Shown: positions 43,397-56,799 of the stretch, one piece after another
Layout: every line of letters begins with the position of its first letter
Numbering within the stretch: the first letter of the stretch is position 1
NCBI RefSeq assembly: GCF_027409185.1
Contig: NC_084460.1
Location: 145,560,569 to 145,624,568 of the forward strand
DNA from: Cynocephalus volans
Taxonomy: Eukaryota; Chordata; Mammalia; Dermoptera; Cynocephalidae
Length of the DNA: 64,000 nt
Direction: 5' to 3'
Notes under the pieces: generated by a model
The model's input: the letters and a program-made list of their open reading frames with translations, nothing else
Database searches by the model: none
What the model was told of the DNA's origin: nothing
Translations under genes and position numbers: made by a program

Positions 43397-43472
43397 TTCC
43401 ATTATAAGTCATTTGGTTTACTTCTCATTACAAGTCATTTGTTTACATTCCATTATAAGTCATTTGATTTAA
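43397..43472. repeat. short tandem triplication, unit about 25 bases
   Basis: Three imperfect copies of 'ccattataagtcatttggtt', each followed by 'tac/aaat' spacers. The middle copy reads 'tcattacaagtcatttg'. Confidence 0.7.
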
Positions 43473-43966
43473 ATGTATTGACATACTGCTTTGAATTATC
43501 AGGTCTAGAAGACAATTAAGTGAACAAATTGTTTTTATGAACCTCACAGTTGGTATTAATTTTAAATAACTCAAAAAATTAGAATGACGATTCGACTTCT
43601 ATCTGGTTCAAAAGGAACTCCACTTCAATGAAGTACATCATCAAGTGACCTAAGCTGACTACACAACAGTATAAAATCTATCTCCATAAAAGCATCAGCC
43701 ACATGCAGCCTGAAGGGAATGGAAATAAACTTATTCATTTTAAGTTCTGCCATTTTCATTCCTGTTCTTCCTACCACCATTTAAGTATTTTCTGTAGGTA
43801 CATCTGATCTCCATAGTTTAAATAAAACACAATCTAGAATTTAGAACGAGATGAATCTTTAAATAAAATTTAACAAATAGCTACTTATTTATTGCAAAAC
43901 TCTTCCTTAGTAGCTTAGGAAGTAGTCAGAAAACTAAAAAATAAGTAAATAAATACGTATTTACTG

Positions 43967-44022
43967 AAGTCTACTAATCACTACATTTCAGAAAAGTCTA
44001 TTAATCACTCTACACTTTAGAA
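43967..44022. repeat. short tandem duplication, unit about 28 bases
   Basis: 'aagtctactaatcactacat' plus 'ttcagaa' is followed directly by 'aagtctattaatcactctac' plus 'actttagaa'. Confidence 0.65.
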
Positions 44023-46137
44023 AGACAAAACAAAACTAAATGAAAAACCAAGAAAATGGAAACTTCTGAAATAAAGATCTAGACAGACTCTAAAGACCAT
44101 TGACCTAGTATTATATTTCCTCTAGTGGTAGCTGCTTCAAACTTGATTAGGAAAGTTGGTGGGAAGAATATATATTTTTCTAAAACAAAACAAAATGATA
44201 ACAAAAAACCCAGAGGCCTATCTACAAGGTCACTTTATAGTCATTTACCCATTGAATAAACATTTATTAAATAATTCTAGGCCATTTGTTTGATGATTGG
44301 AATACACACTGTGATCTACCCTAAAGAAGATCAGTGTCAGAGAAGGAAACATACAGCTAAGCAACAGTTATAAAATTACAGGACAGTGTGATAAATATGA
44401 AGAGTGGGAAATATATACAGGAGAAAAGAAAAGAAAAAATGTCTAACTGTATGACTTGGGTAAGCTATGCTTGGGGTCGGGGATAGATTTCACCAATTGT
44501 AGCTCCAGAAGCGTGTATTGGAAAGTCCTACAACCAGAACCCAGTTAAAACATCTATTGAAATAGATTTATATTAGGAATATCACACTAGTCAAAAAGCA
44601 ATATCAAGGACCAGTAGGAGTGTACACAATGCTAGGCCAACAATAGACATATACTTAATATCTTGCTGTCCGATTTGGTGAAGAAGTGTGGCAGTAAATG
44701 TGTGCTACTACATTGTGAGTCATCAAATGCTATGCGTAATACTGCCACATACGAGGGCTTTGGTATGTTAATACGAAACTACCTTTAAGTGAACTCTGCT
44801 ACATTCTCTCAACCTTCTTTAAAATAATTGCATAATTAAAAAGTAAATGACAATGATAAGGTATGAGAAATATGCAGGTGAAGAAACTGCTGCACTGACC
44901 CTAATGCGACATACATAATTTGAGTTTACAGCTACCAATTACTGCCTGAAACAGGTTAAACCTGTAAATCAGGCTGGAGAAGTGTCACTACCAACCAAAT
45001 ATCTAATTTAGGACTAAAATAAAGTGTATACAAGAATTAAATAGTTTGACAACTGTTTGGCACGCTTATATGAATTGCCTTTCTCACAGCTATTACCTGG
45101 ACTTCACTCTAAAAGTTGTCAGGTTGATAGTATGTATTACTATTGTGAAATCCAGAAAAGCAGCTCATCTGTCTTTATGATCAAAGTGGTTAAAGTGTTT
45201 TTTTTCTAAAAATTGGCAGCAGTACTATATTTTCTGATATCGTATCTACAAATTTCAATAATTCTGTAATCCATATACTAAGTATATTCATATTCCCATA
45301 TTGGTTGCAATTGACATATTCAGGAGGTTGAATTTTATAATGAGCGATACTACTTCAGACATTCTTTTCTGAAAATAAATTACTCATATACTATATACTA
45401 TTCTAGTCCTTCAATATACAAAATGCAATATATTTTATATCACTATTTCATGTAAAATTACTTCTCCTAAAGATAATTTTTATTTTGAAATTGTTTCAAA
45501 CTTACTTAAAAATACAAGAATAGAACAAAGAACCTCTTTATTCCACAAATCATTTGAAAGTATGTTGTCAAAACGATACATACTAAATACTGAACACTTT
45601 GATGTGTAACTCTTGCGAACATGACCATTCTTCTAAATTCCTAAATAACTGCAATACAACTCTCAAAATCAAGACGTTAATGGTGATATATCCTCAGACC
45701 CCATTCAATTTTTGCCGATTGTCTCATTAACATCCTTTTATAGAAAAGTAATGCAGTCCAGAATCACATATCACATTTAGTTGTCATGTCACTTTAATCT
45801 CTTTATTTTGGGAAAGTTCCTCCATCTTTCCTTGACTTTCAGGTCCATGACACTTTTGAATGTTTGGATGTAGCCAGCTAAAGCCTCTGCAAGCTGTCTT
45901 GTATGTCCTTTTGTCATGTCCACATCATTCTTTGAGCACTTTCATACTTTCTAGAGAGAAAATGTTCCAGGCTCATTTTTTATTATTTTTTACTTATTTT
46001 TTGCCCAGTCTTGGAATTAACCACTTTCCCGCAGACCACTGGTTCTTTTTTGTGGAGAAGAGAACCATGAAATTGACATGTGTGTGTCAGGTGTGCTCAT
46101 TACTATTGGGATCACTGTTCCTAGGCACATATACAGA

Positions 46138-46161
46138 TACACACACACACACACACACACA
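46138..46161. repeat. (AC)n microsatellite
   Basis: About 11 uninterrupted AC units. Confidence 0.9.
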
Positions 46162-46331
46162 GATTGAATATGCATTTATCTATCTATACATTGAAAACCA
46201 TGAGCTCACACCAATACATCCAATTGTAATCCAACAACCTGGGATTCCTTCTACTTTTCTTGTTTTCCACATGGAACTCCCTTCTCTAACAGTGAGGAGG
46301 CTGGCTCCCATTACTCTCATTATGGAAAAAT

Positions 46332-46384
46332 TTGTATTATCATTTAATTCTATTTTTTCATGAACTTTTTGAAGTACCCCTGTA
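46332..46384. mobile_element. half copy of the mariner-like MITE
   Basis: 'tatcatttaattctattttt' then 'catgaactttttgaagtacc' up to a terminal 'cctgta'. The left arm is missing. It lies within the antisense L1 remnant. Confidence 0.55.
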
Positions 46385-46754
46385 TTACATGATTAATTAC
46401 GTATTGCTTATGTGTATTACATATTATTTATTACATGATTCCCCCACTATATGTTCCTAATGTGTTACCCCCACCTCCCTTTGACCTCTGGTTCAGAAGC
46501 CCTTCTCACCCTTCCGGAACTCCTGCATCTCACACTAGGCAACACAAATGCCTTCATCATCCTACCTTGGGTCCAACAATTGGTATGGGGCTGAGCTTGT
46601 TGCTCTACCATTGTCTCCCTGCAAGAATGCCTACCTTACTTGGTCCCACATAATGGCTTTTGAACTGAATTATTCAGAAAGGAAAGCCAACAGGCAGGCA
46701 AAATCTAAGTTTAATTTTTAAATAAATTAACAAATGGCAACAATTTAAATTGTA

Positions 46755-47990
46755 AATTTGATTAATTTTGACCAGTGTATATACTGGTGAAAAAACTGAC
46801 ACATTCACCTCCAACAGTTTTTTCATGCCATTTTGCAGTCTGTCCATCTCTACACTTCAGGCAACCACTAATATGCTTTCTGTCACTACAATTTGTGTTT
46901 TCTTAATTTTATATAAACAGAGTTGTATGTATTCTTTTGTGACTGCCTTCATCCAGTTCTACGATTTTGAAATTCACCCATGTTGCTGTGTATACCAATA
47001 GTTCACTTTTTTTCTATTGCTGAGTAACATTCCATTATACCAATATACTATAATTTATCTATTCACCTGTTGATGGATATTTGAGTTGTTTCCAGTCTTT
47101 GACTACTGTGAATAAAGCTGATATGAACATTGCTGTACAAGTCATTGGAGATATATTTCTGTTGGATAAATTCCTAGGAGTCGAATGGCTGAGTTATATA
47201 GTAGATGTACATTTAACTTTTTAAAGAATTGTGTAACAGTTTTCAAAACTGGCTGTGACATTTTGCATTACAACCAGCACTGGATGAGAATTCCAGTAGT
47301 TTCATATTCTTGCCAATACTAGGTGTTGCCGGTTTTTTAAATTGCAGCTATTATCGTGGATGTATAGTGGTATCTCATCATAGTTTTAATTAGCATCTCC
47401 CTCATGACTAATTATGATGAATATCTTTCCCTGTGAATATTGGTCATTTGATCATATTCTTTCTTGAAGTGTCTGCTCAAATGTTTTGCTCTTTTTTTGT
47501 TATTGTTTTTGGCTCTTTTATTGATATGTAATGTTCTCAATATGTTATATGAGGTTTTTTTGGTCAGATATAGGTATTGTAGGATATTTTCACCTGTTAT
47601 GTAGCTTGCTTTCCATTTTTAAAAACAGAATTGTCTTGTACTTGGAAATAATTTGTAGTTGTTGGGTGAGGTGTTCTATAAATATTAGTTGAGTCAATCT
47701 GGTTCACTGTTTCATTCAAATCATCTGTGTCTATTGATTTTTTGTCTAGTTATTTCATCAATTGCTAGGAAAAAATGGTGTTTAAATCTCCTACAGTTGT
47801 GGAATTGTCTATTTCTCCCTTCATCTGTCAATTTTTGCTTATGTATTTTGAAACTTTGTTATTGGGTGAATGCACATCTATGACTCTGATGAATTTGATA
47901 AAAGGTTCTTCTTTATCTCTACTAATGCTCTTGGTCTTAAAGTCTACTTTATCTGATATTAATATAGCTATTTAAACATTTTTACACTTA
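46755..47990 (-). repeat. L1M, antisense (3' UTR into ORF2)
   Basis: Textbook antisense L1 order: 'gactactgtgaataaagctg', 'aaattcctaggagtcgaatg', 'agtggtatctcatcatagtt', and later 'tctactttatctgatattaa'. It is broken by deletions around 47,640. Confidence 0.75.
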
Positions 47991-48002
47991 CTGCTTCTAT
48001 AA

Positions 48003-48082
48003 TATGAGGGTACATCAAAAAGTTCATGGAAAAATAGAATTAAAGATAATATAAATTCTTCCATGAACTTTTGAAGTATCAT
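48003..48082. mobile_element. full-length mariner-like MITE
   Basis: A palindrome of about 80 bases. The left arm is 'gagggtacatcaaaaagttc' then 'atggaa', the middle is AT-rich, and the right arm 'ttccatgaacttttgaagta' ends 'tcata'. The termini lie at TA. It is too short to code and would have depended on an autonomous relative. Confidence 0.75.
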
Positions 48083-48164
48083 AGTTGTATATCTTTTAGT
48101 TGTCTTTTTCTATACACTTACTTACAACGTACTTGTATATAGGCACACACACACACATAGTGGA

Positions 48165-48630
48165 ATCTATTCAGCCTTAAAATAGAAGGAAATCTTGCCA
48201 TTTGTGACAACATGGATAAACCTGGAGGACATTATTCTAAATGAAATAAGCCCGTCACAGAAAAACAAATACTGCATGGTCTCACTTACACGTGAAATCT
48301 TAAAAAAAAGTTGAACTCATAGTAACAAAGTAGAATGGTGGTTATCAGGGTCTGGGGTCGGGGGAAAGGGGAGATATTGGTCAGAGGATACAAACTTTTG
48401 GTTATAAAATGAATAAGTTCTGGAGACGTAATGTACAGCATGGTGACTACAGTTAATAATAAATTATTGTATACTTGAAATTTGATGAGAGCAGATCTCA
48501 AGTATTCTTACTACAGCAACAATAACAAAGAGGTAACTAGCTGAGGTGATGGATATGTTAGCTTGATTGTGCTAATCATTTCGTAATACATACATGTATC
48601 AACATATCATGTTGTACACCTTAAATATAT
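48165..48630 (+). repeat. L1 3' end fragment (L1M-type)
   Basis: 'gacaacatggataaacctgg', 'gaaataagcccgtcacagaa', 'gatattggtcagaggataca' and 'catggtgactacagttaata' are the standard 3' L1 order on plus. Confidence 0.75.
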
Positions 48631-48644
48631 ATAATTTTTAAAAA

Positions 48645-48697
48645 AAATTTTATTTTGTCGATATACATTGTGGCTGATTATTGCTCCCCAAATATAT
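48645..48697 (-). repeat. short L1 3' terminus (inverted)
   Basis: 'attttgtcgatatacattgt' and 'ggctgattattgctcccc' are the reverse complement of the terminus at 42,076-42,120. It is inserted inside or beside the L1 tail. Confidence 0.5.
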
Positions 48698-48814
48698 ATA
48701 ATTTTTATTTGTCAATCATACCTCAATAAAACTGGAAGTAAAAATATGGGCCTAACATGTATCATGTAGTATCCTAGGCTCTTGGTATTTAGTGTATGAA
48801 TAGATAATATCCCT

Positions 48815-49290
48815 GCACTTTTGGAGTTAACATTCTAGTGTGGAAGACCAGCAATGAATACATAAATATACATAATAATAATATTGGGTAGTGATATAAT
48901 ACTATGAAGAAAATATAGCAGAAGAAGAGTATAGGGGAGGAGGGTGGATTTGCAACAGTGATAGAAAAAGAGGCTAAAAATGTAGATGGAACATGTTATG
49001 TAGGGGCCCTTGCAGGCCCTGATAGTTTTGGATTTCATTCTATATGTGACTGGAAACTATTGGAAAGTGAAAAATAGGAGAGAAATATGTTTTATTTTTT
49101 AAAAAGAAATAAATATGACACTGATTGTGTAGATAGAACACTGCTAATAAGGAAGAGGGAAAATGGAGACTAATTAGGAAGTGAGTGCAGAGATCTAGAG
49201 AGGAGTTTACAGTGGCTTGGACCAGAGAAATCCTAGTGGAGGTGAGGTCAGATAATAGGAATTACTGATGGACTGTAAGAGGGAGATGAG
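48815..49290 (-). repeat. L2-like remnant (antisense), tentative
   Basis: 'ttggagttaacattctagtg', 'ttggatttcattctatatgt' and 'cagtggcttggaccagagaa' show the same order as the other antisense L2-like remnants. Confidence 0.35.
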
Positions 49291-49591
49291 AAATTATATA
49301 CCTTCTTCATGTTTTAACTATCAATTTGATTATTTTGCGTAATGGACCATAATTTACATTCACTACCATTTCCATTATTTTACTTTGCTATCAATGAACC
49401 ATTTTTGATCACTGTTATTTTGATTGGCTAAATGAAGTAATGCAAGTTAATACATATAAATATAAGATCTTACTATATTAGTTCACAAAGTGAATGGAAT
49501 ACTGATAATTAACAAGGTTTTTAAAAAAATTTTTTGACATGCCTATATAAGTGCAAATACTGTTCAATTCTCCCACTTTTCTTTACATTAC

Positions 49592-49983
49592 TATTATGGA
49601 TTGAATTGTGTCCCCCCAAAAAGTTTAATGTGTTGGAAGCTTGGTCCCCACTGTGACAGTTAAGAGGGTGGAAAGTCTTACTGTAGTAATTGAAAGGTGG
49701 GGCCTTGAAGAGGTGATTAAATTGTAGGACCATGCCATAGTGAATGGACTAATAATGGTGGTCAGGTGTGTGGCTTGGAAGGCTTTAAAAGGAGAACACA
49801 CAAACAGTCCTCTCTGCTCCACCATTCTTGTCATGTGACATGGCTGCAGAGTCACCTCACCAAATGTGTTCCCTGGCCTCTGGACTTGCCAGCCTCCCAA
49901 ACTGTAAGCAATAAATTTCATTTTCTTAAAAATTACCCAGTTCCAGCTATTTTGTTATAAACAACAGAAACGGACTAATACAA
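49592..49983 (+). mobile_element. MaLR-type solo LTR, best-preserved copy
   Basis: Runs from 'attatggattgaattgtgtc' through 'ggtggggccttgaagaggtg' and a poly(A) signal in 'gcaataaatttc' to 'acggactaatacaatta'. It shares the subfamily with 13,988 and 24,361. Confidence 0.7.
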
Positions 49984-50149
49984 TTACCTAATACAACCTA
50001 TTAGTAATACCTATTTGTAATACAATTACTGTAAATTTTGCATTAGGATGGGGTACAGTATGATGCCATTTGACCTTTACTTCTGGAACCCTGATTACAT
50101 ATATATATAGATTTTTCAATAACGTCTCACAGGTCTCTGAGGAATTATT

Positions 50150-50620
50150 TTTTATTCAGTATTTTTTCTGTTATTAAAATTAAATGATTTCTATTAATCT
50201 ACCTTCAAGTTCATGGAATTTGCAATTGAACCCATCCAGTTAGCCTTTATTTCAGTTATTACACTTTTCTGTTCTAAAATTTTCATTCATTTCTGTTATA
50301 TCTTCTAGTTCTATGCTGAGACTTTCTGTCTCCCCATTTGTTTCGTGTTCATTCTTTGAGCATTTTTATACCTGTTTTAAGATCTTTGCAAGATCGTATT
50401 ACCTTGACATTGGCATCTGTTGATTTTTCTTTGCTCATGTCAGTTTTTTTTCTGGTTGTTGTACACCTAGTAACTTTGGATTGTATCCTGGACACTTGAA
50501 ATATTATGAGAGTCAGGGTCTTATTAAATTCTATGGAGAATGTTGATAATTTTGTTTTGGCAGACATTCAACCTTGTTGGGCTCAGGTCAAAAGTTTCAA
50601 GTAGCCTTGCGAGGGTTGTA
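50150..50620 (-). repeat. old L1-like remnant, antisense, tentative
   Basis: 'ttcattcatttctgttatat', 'ttttttctggttgttgtaca' and 'ggattgtatcctggacactt' resemble antisense L1M 5'/ORF regions. Confidence 0.4.
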
Positions 50621-51629
50621 ATTTCAATATTAGTTCTGTTTTCAAAACCTTTGCAGATTATTCAGATCTAGACCACATGTATGCCACCCAGTGGCCAGTC
50701 TTGGACTTGAGTCATAATCTATCCTGCAGTTCAGTTCTCAAAGTCTATTTGGATGTCAGATCTATGCTGAAGGTAAGCTTTACCAATCTCCTCCTTCTCC
50801 CAATCTCCTCTAGCAAGAAAGCTGGGGCTTTACGTAACCCACTCTGCTGTACACTTTCTGCAGAATGCTCTTCCATCAGGGGCCTAGCAGTGGGCAGAGA
50901 ACAAAAGCAATGAAGATTTACCACACTGTCTTAGGACCACAGCTACTCTGATTGTAGAGGAAGGTTACCCTTCCTTAGAATTGTAGATGTTTGTGGGTTC
51001 CCCATCACTGCTATTGTTGCTGCTACTGACACCCTCAGATTGCTTGGGGGTGGTGCACAAGCAAATGGAGAAAAGAAACATGGAGTATCTCCTTAACTTT
51101 CTCTGTCACGAAGAGTACTTTCCCACTCCTTCAGCCAGAATCAGGGGACTTTTCCTGGAACTCTTTTTGTACTGATGCCCAGTTCTGGATTTTAAGTGGC
51201 CTTGAGTCCAGGTGGAGGAGAAACCAAAGGGAAAGAATTGCCAAACTCACTGCTGGTTTGATGGTACATTAAATTCTGGTCTTTAATCTACCTATCATTT
51301 TCTTTGCAGAGTCCTCAAATAGCTGTTTCATGCATTTGTCCAGGTTTTATAATGGTGTCCAATAGGAGATATAGGGTGCAGTGTGCTTACTTTAACTTAC
51401 CTAGAACTTCCAAAGTAGCTTTTGATCAACTAATTATCACAATGATTATTTCGTGGTGACTTGTATGTGCGTAAAAATTCTAAGAGATCAGCTGTTGATA
51501 GCAAGGGAGGCTGTGCATATGTGTGGGCAGAGTATGTGGAAAATCTCTGTACCTTCTGTTCAGTTTTGCTGTGAACCTAAAACCACTCTAAAAATAGTCT
51601 TTAAAAAGTGGAAAAAAAAAAAATCCTAA

Positions 51630-51715
51630 CGCTGTGCTTCTCAAACTCCAGTACAAGTAATTACCATAAGTGACTGATCAAAATTTGAGAACTAGTATTG
51701 GTTATAGCCCGTGTT
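51630..51715. mobile_element. MER5-like fragment
   Basis: 'gctgtgcttctcaaactcca' and 'tttgagaactagtattg' look like the two terminal parts of a deleted MER5 element. Confidence 0.35.
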
Positions 51716-54700
51716 CCCCAGAAAGCATTGGTGAGGCAGAGGGATTTTGTTCCATTATTTTATTAGGAATAAATGTTATGAACAAGGACAATGAATAGGT
51801 TAAGGCAGAGGCAATAAGAGTATTACTGAGCTGGCTGCTGCTAAATATGACTAATTGTTAGATTCAGAAGACTCATCTGAGAGCTATATGTAGTAAGTCT
51901 CAAGACTGTCCATAATTGATGGCAAACACAGAAAGAGAGAAGAATTTATTCACTGGCCCCTTTCTCCCACCAGTCATTGGTTCCCTGCTGGGTTATGTAT
52001 GTTTGGGAATGGCACTGGTGGGAGCATGGGAGCAAAAATAGGGAAACTCCAAAACAGGAAATGAGATATATGAGCGTAATGTGGGCACTGTCAAGATGTA
52101 CCTACATACATACAGCTGAAGCCTATGAACAGTGATAGCTGAAACAGGAGATGGTGAGCCTGAGACAATAAGAACTTAGTTTGAGGCATAGAACCACAAA
52201 GTATTGTGGCCACATTTTCCACCACAGGTTCCTCTGTGCAAGGCTAGGTTCTGGCAGCCTACGTATTCCCAACGAATTTCTCTGGCCTTACTGGAGAATT
52301 TAGCCATTCAGAAATTCCCAGGTGATCTCAATTGAACTATATGAAATTGCTATGATTCAGCCGCTTTGAGCCTATAAAATGGCAATGTCATATGGTTCAG
52401 CATAACAGAAAATGTTCACTTTCCATTGGGAACCCTAGGAACAGACACTCCTATTCAGAAATCACTTAAGACAAAAAAAAGTCAGCAAAAAACAGGATCT
52501 TAGATGGTCACTGGATATTTAAAACAACAGTGACTAGGATATGCAAAAAACATGAAATGCATCAGCTTGCTCAATAAAGAATTATAGTAAAGACTCAAAC
52601 ATTCAAAACACAACTGTTGCCCTTGCAAGCCATGCTCATGCATACCTCTCTAAAATAAATATTGAGTCAAAGTCTAGAGTAATTTTGAGGAAAACAAAAC
52701 CACTTTAAAAAATATAATATAGTCTGGGAAGAGCTTCATATTATTATTATTAGAGACATGTCAGTCCCTAATGTATTCACTTTCTAGTTTCCAGGTTGTG
52801 CCCTGGGCCACACAAACTTTGAAACAATCTGAAATCATGATTATTCTGAAAGCCCAGATCAGAGTTTCATAAAGGACACTACTGCCCCCTCCTACTGCAT
52901 ACTATTCTCTGTAAGGAAGAGAAGATAAGGATTTGGGTTCCTTCTTTATAATTAGGGAGTTACACTATTATTTTTTCTGACTGCAGTTGATCAGAGTACT
53001 ACCTTAATATATGCCTATACGTTGATATTAATTTAGCCCCTTTGAAGAACAATTTGAAGGCTTGACTAAAGGGAAAGAGATTAAAAAAAAAAATCATGGG
53101 TTAACTGAATAATATCAAAGTTTCCTTAGAATAAGAAACTCTTAGCATTACATTGTTTACTCTGTTCTGAAGTGGCATTCTGATGTAGGTATCCTTTCTC
53201 AGTTTGATTCTGGGAAGTAGAATACATAAGACTAAAGATAAATATTTAAATAAATCTAAACAAAAAAAGAAAGGTGTAATTATGTTAAATACAGAGTACT
53301 GTATAATCTTTAAACCTAAGTAAAGTCTTCTTTGAGGTGCTAGTAATTCTAATGTTATATTAAAAGGAAATATAATTGTAGGCTTACTAAACATAGCTAT
53401 TGCTTGACTGCTTATTTTACATTAGGAAAAGCCCTGTTCATTGAAAGATAAGGAGCTGCTCACTTTATATGATTTGGGCAGTATCAGTGTAAATGGAGGG
53501 TTACACTTCTGGCTTGTCTTGATCTCTTTTAAGAAAGAACCATAGTCTGCTCCTTTCCCATACAGAGAAGCTCTGTGATCCATATTGTATATCTCTGCTT
53601 ATTATATCTGAAGATTTAATTAGCAGAAAAATAATGTCCATTGTCTCTATATAGAGAAAATTACACTTCTTTTTAATCAGCAAATTTATCATTAACATTA
53701 AAAAAACAGTACTGTGTTCTATTTCATACTAGAAAAGACAAATTTTAACATTAACATGATATCATGTTGATATACTTGAAAATCTTAGTTGATCTTAAAG
53801 TCTTGTCCTGCTATGCATAAATGAAATGAAATTATTCACAGTATGAGGGTTTCACAATGTGAAAAGAGATGAGTGAAATGAAACTATAAACTCACTGAAT
53901 TAGTGGACAGCATTTAAGACAATAGTGTAGCATCTAAAAAATGTATTAAAAGCTATCAAATAGATAATATCCTCAGAAATGGCAAGAGATAATAGTTGAT
54001 GTATCACATTTAAGAATTATAAAAACAAACAAAAGTTTTAAAAAACACCCTAAAACATGATAAGAATAATATGCTTGCAAGATATATCTATAAATCTGCC
54101 CCAGAAAGTCCCAGGTAAGAGTTAGTGATTATCAAAACCAAGCGAAGTATGAGTTTCTTATGACCTGATGTAAGAAGGTGCATCCTCACAGAGAGACAGA
54201 CACAAACACACATACACTACACTGAGCCCTAGAAGAGGATAGAGCTTGAATGTGAAATTGGCTTTAATTCCAACAATAATTATTGAATTTAATTGGAGGA
54301 AACATATACCTATTTTGGCAATATTTTACTATAACATTATGGTGTTCATGAAATATCTAGAAGGATTTATAAATCTTTCCAAGAGAGAAAGAAGAAAAAG
54401 ACTGAATTCTGGACCTAGTTCTTCAAGAATATGTTATCTTTCCAGGCAAATGGCAAAAATTTAGAACATTGAGGCATAACCATGAAATGTTTGTAATTAA
54501 GAAAACATTTTTAGCTATAGTTGTTAATTATGGTCATATAACTTAAAAGAGCAAATATCCACAAACTGAATTATAAAAGTGTCTACATTTGATCATATAC
54601 ATTTCAAGACTATCAACACTAGTTAGCATATATCTCAAAATATTGGTAAAAGACAGGGAAATCTGGAAGTCCAAGCCAGATTGGTATATGTAATTATGCT

Positions 54701-54954
54701 TTAAAAAGTTAACATGTCTGATGCTTCAGAATCTGCACCATCTCTTGCTATTTATTTAAAGAAAAAAAGAGGGAGGAAAAAGGCTTCAGAAGGTCAAGAC
54801 ATATACTTATCAATCTTACTGGGAAAAGAATAAAGAATTTCAAAGAGCATTACTATTCATCCATTTGCATCTAATTTTTCATCTTTAATATAATTGAAAA
54901 GTACTTTAAATTGTTCTATTTCATTTTAGAATAATCTTTAGCTTTTTTGAGAAG

Positions 54955-55378
54955 CCATGTAGAATTGTGGATTCTGAACAGCCAGATCTTCTAGACTCAA
55001 AATCTGGGTTCTTTCATTTATTTGCAATATGACCTTAGACCTAAGTTACTTAACCACTCTTGTCTCACTTTCATCACCTATTACAGGAGTTGATGAACTT
55101 TTTATGTAAAAGGCCCAGGCAGTAAATATTTTAGGCTTTATGGGCCACATAGTCTCTGTTCTTCCTTTTTTTTTTTTCAAACAACTCTTTAAAAATATAA
55201 AATTATTAGTTCAAGATCTGTACAAAAACAGGTTAGCAGTTTGCTGACCCCTGATCTATATAATAGAGATAATAATAACATTTATCTCACAAGGTTGTTG
55301 TGACAAATGCATTAATATATATGCAAAATGCTTACTATGGCACATAGTAAAAGCTATAAAAATGTTTACTATTACTAC
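54955..55378 (+). repeat. MIR interrupted by a hAT-like element
   Basis: Left part: 'tatgaccttagacctaagtt', 'cactttcatcacctatta'. Right part from about 55,257: 'gataataataacatttatct', 'aaggttgttgtgacaaatgc'. The two halves are in MIR order and are separated by the insert at 55,085-55,256. Confidence 0.6.
55085..55256. mobile_element. non-autonomous hAT-type element nested in MIR
   Basis: Starts 'caggagttgatgaacttttt' and 'aaatattttaggctttatgg', and ends 'gcagtttgctgacccctg', a well-known short mammalian DNA-transposon pattern with a pyrimidine tract in the middle. Confidence 0.55.
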
Positions 55379-55914
55379 TATTTTTCTAACCAGACTTTAT
55401 TTTCAAAATACCCACTATTTCTATATGACTTCTAGCATTACTTGGTGACTTGAGATTTGGAGAAAGATCTAATTTCTCTCTCCAGTTTTATCCTAAATTG
55501 CCAGAAAATAGGCTTAACCCAGTATATTGATGAAGCTTCCAAATGTGGCATTAAAATCAGATGATCAGAAGAAAGAGCCAGTGATGGTTCTGAGGCTGTC
55601 CTTTCCAAACCCAAGCAGGGGCAAACATATTAAGAAAGATTTACTATGAAAATGTATTAACTGAGTTACCTGAAACATTCAATTAAACACAATAACCAAT
55701 TCTGAATCATTATAGTATTTCTCCCCAGCTGCAGAAGTATACAAACCTATTCATTTAGGTGAACTTTTAATACAAGCCATTTATTTTTTAAACTAGGAAA
55801 TAAAAGGGAATAATTAAAAGCAGAAAATATGCACAAAGTCAATTAAAATGAGATAGCATTTTAATGCACCAGTTATAAGCAGGATGAACTTGCCTTAAGT
55901 ACTACAAATGAATG

Positions 55915-56250
55915 TTTGTGTTCTCTCAAAGTTCGTATGTTGAAATCCTAACCCACAATGTGACATTAGGAGGTGGGGCCTTTGGGAGGTAAATAGGGTA
56001 GAGCCATGTGAGGATATAAAGGTGTTAGTGCCCTTATAAAAGGGACCCCAGAGAGTTCTCTTTCCTCAATGTAAGGATACAAGAAGACAGCATTTGTAAC
56101 ATGGAAGGGGGTCCTCACCAGAATCCAACCATGATGGCACCCTGATTTCAGACTTCCAGCCTCCAGAACTGTGAGAAATAAATATCTGGAGTTTATAAGC
56201 CACCCAGTCTATGGTACTTTGATATAGCAGTCCAAACTGCCTAAGACAAG
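55915..56250 (+). mobile_element. MaLR/ERVL-type solo LTR, distinct subfamily
   Basis: 'tatgttgaaatcctaaccca', 'aggaggtggggcctttggga', 'agacttccagcctccagaac' and 'aagccacccagtctatggta' before 'aactgcctaagaca'. Different from the three sister LTRs. Confidence 0.6.
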
Positions 56251-56799
56251 TATTTTCAGGAGTAATCACATATATTTTCAGAAATCACAACATGGTGTGA
56301 AAAATTTCAAAGGAAAAAATATCTTAAGCAATCAGGACACAATTAATAATTTTTAGCTGACAACATATAGACAAAAAACAAATATATAAAACTCAGCCCT
56401 TTTGTGATTTACAAAGCACAGGCTGAATAGGGCCATATACAAACACGTAAATGCAAAATATACAATAGGATAAGTTTTGAACATTTTACAAGGTGTGGAT
56501 CTTAATAAATTAAATTTAATAACACAGTGATGTCTAAACATAAAAAAGTACATGCTTCACCTTTAACAAAATACATTTTAATTGTATAATATGCTAAACA
56601 CAAATGCAATAATCTCAGCTTCTGTACATTTATATAATATCCTATGACCACATTGTTAACCAACTTGCTTCTATATAATCTTTACATCAAAGTGTAGAGT
56701 AGAAATAAATATTTATACAACAATCACAACAATTTCTTGAACTTGTTAAGTGAAGAGAGATGATGCAGATGGGGGAGGGGAGAAAGGGAGAGGGAAATG

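Larger units (their letters stand above)
45480..46640 (-). repeat. old L1 (L1M-type), antisense
   Basis: Plus-strand phrases in the order of antisense L1M: 'cttttatagaaaagtaatgc', 'gttgtcatgtcactttaatc', 'acagtgaggaggctggctcc'. A (CA)n tract lies at 46,138-46,161 and a MITE half at 46,332-46,384. The 167-codon frame at 45,860-46,363 is an accident of this remnant. Confidence 0.5.

Noticed and set aside
43397..43472. CRISPR-like array
   Set aside because: Only three imperfect units without spacers of regular length, in a eukaryotic genome. It is a simple tandem repeat.
45860..46363. 167-codon plus-strand frame containing a run of Thr-His codons
   Set aside because: It is an antisense L1 remnant crossing an (AC)n microsatellite. 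No splice or protein features.
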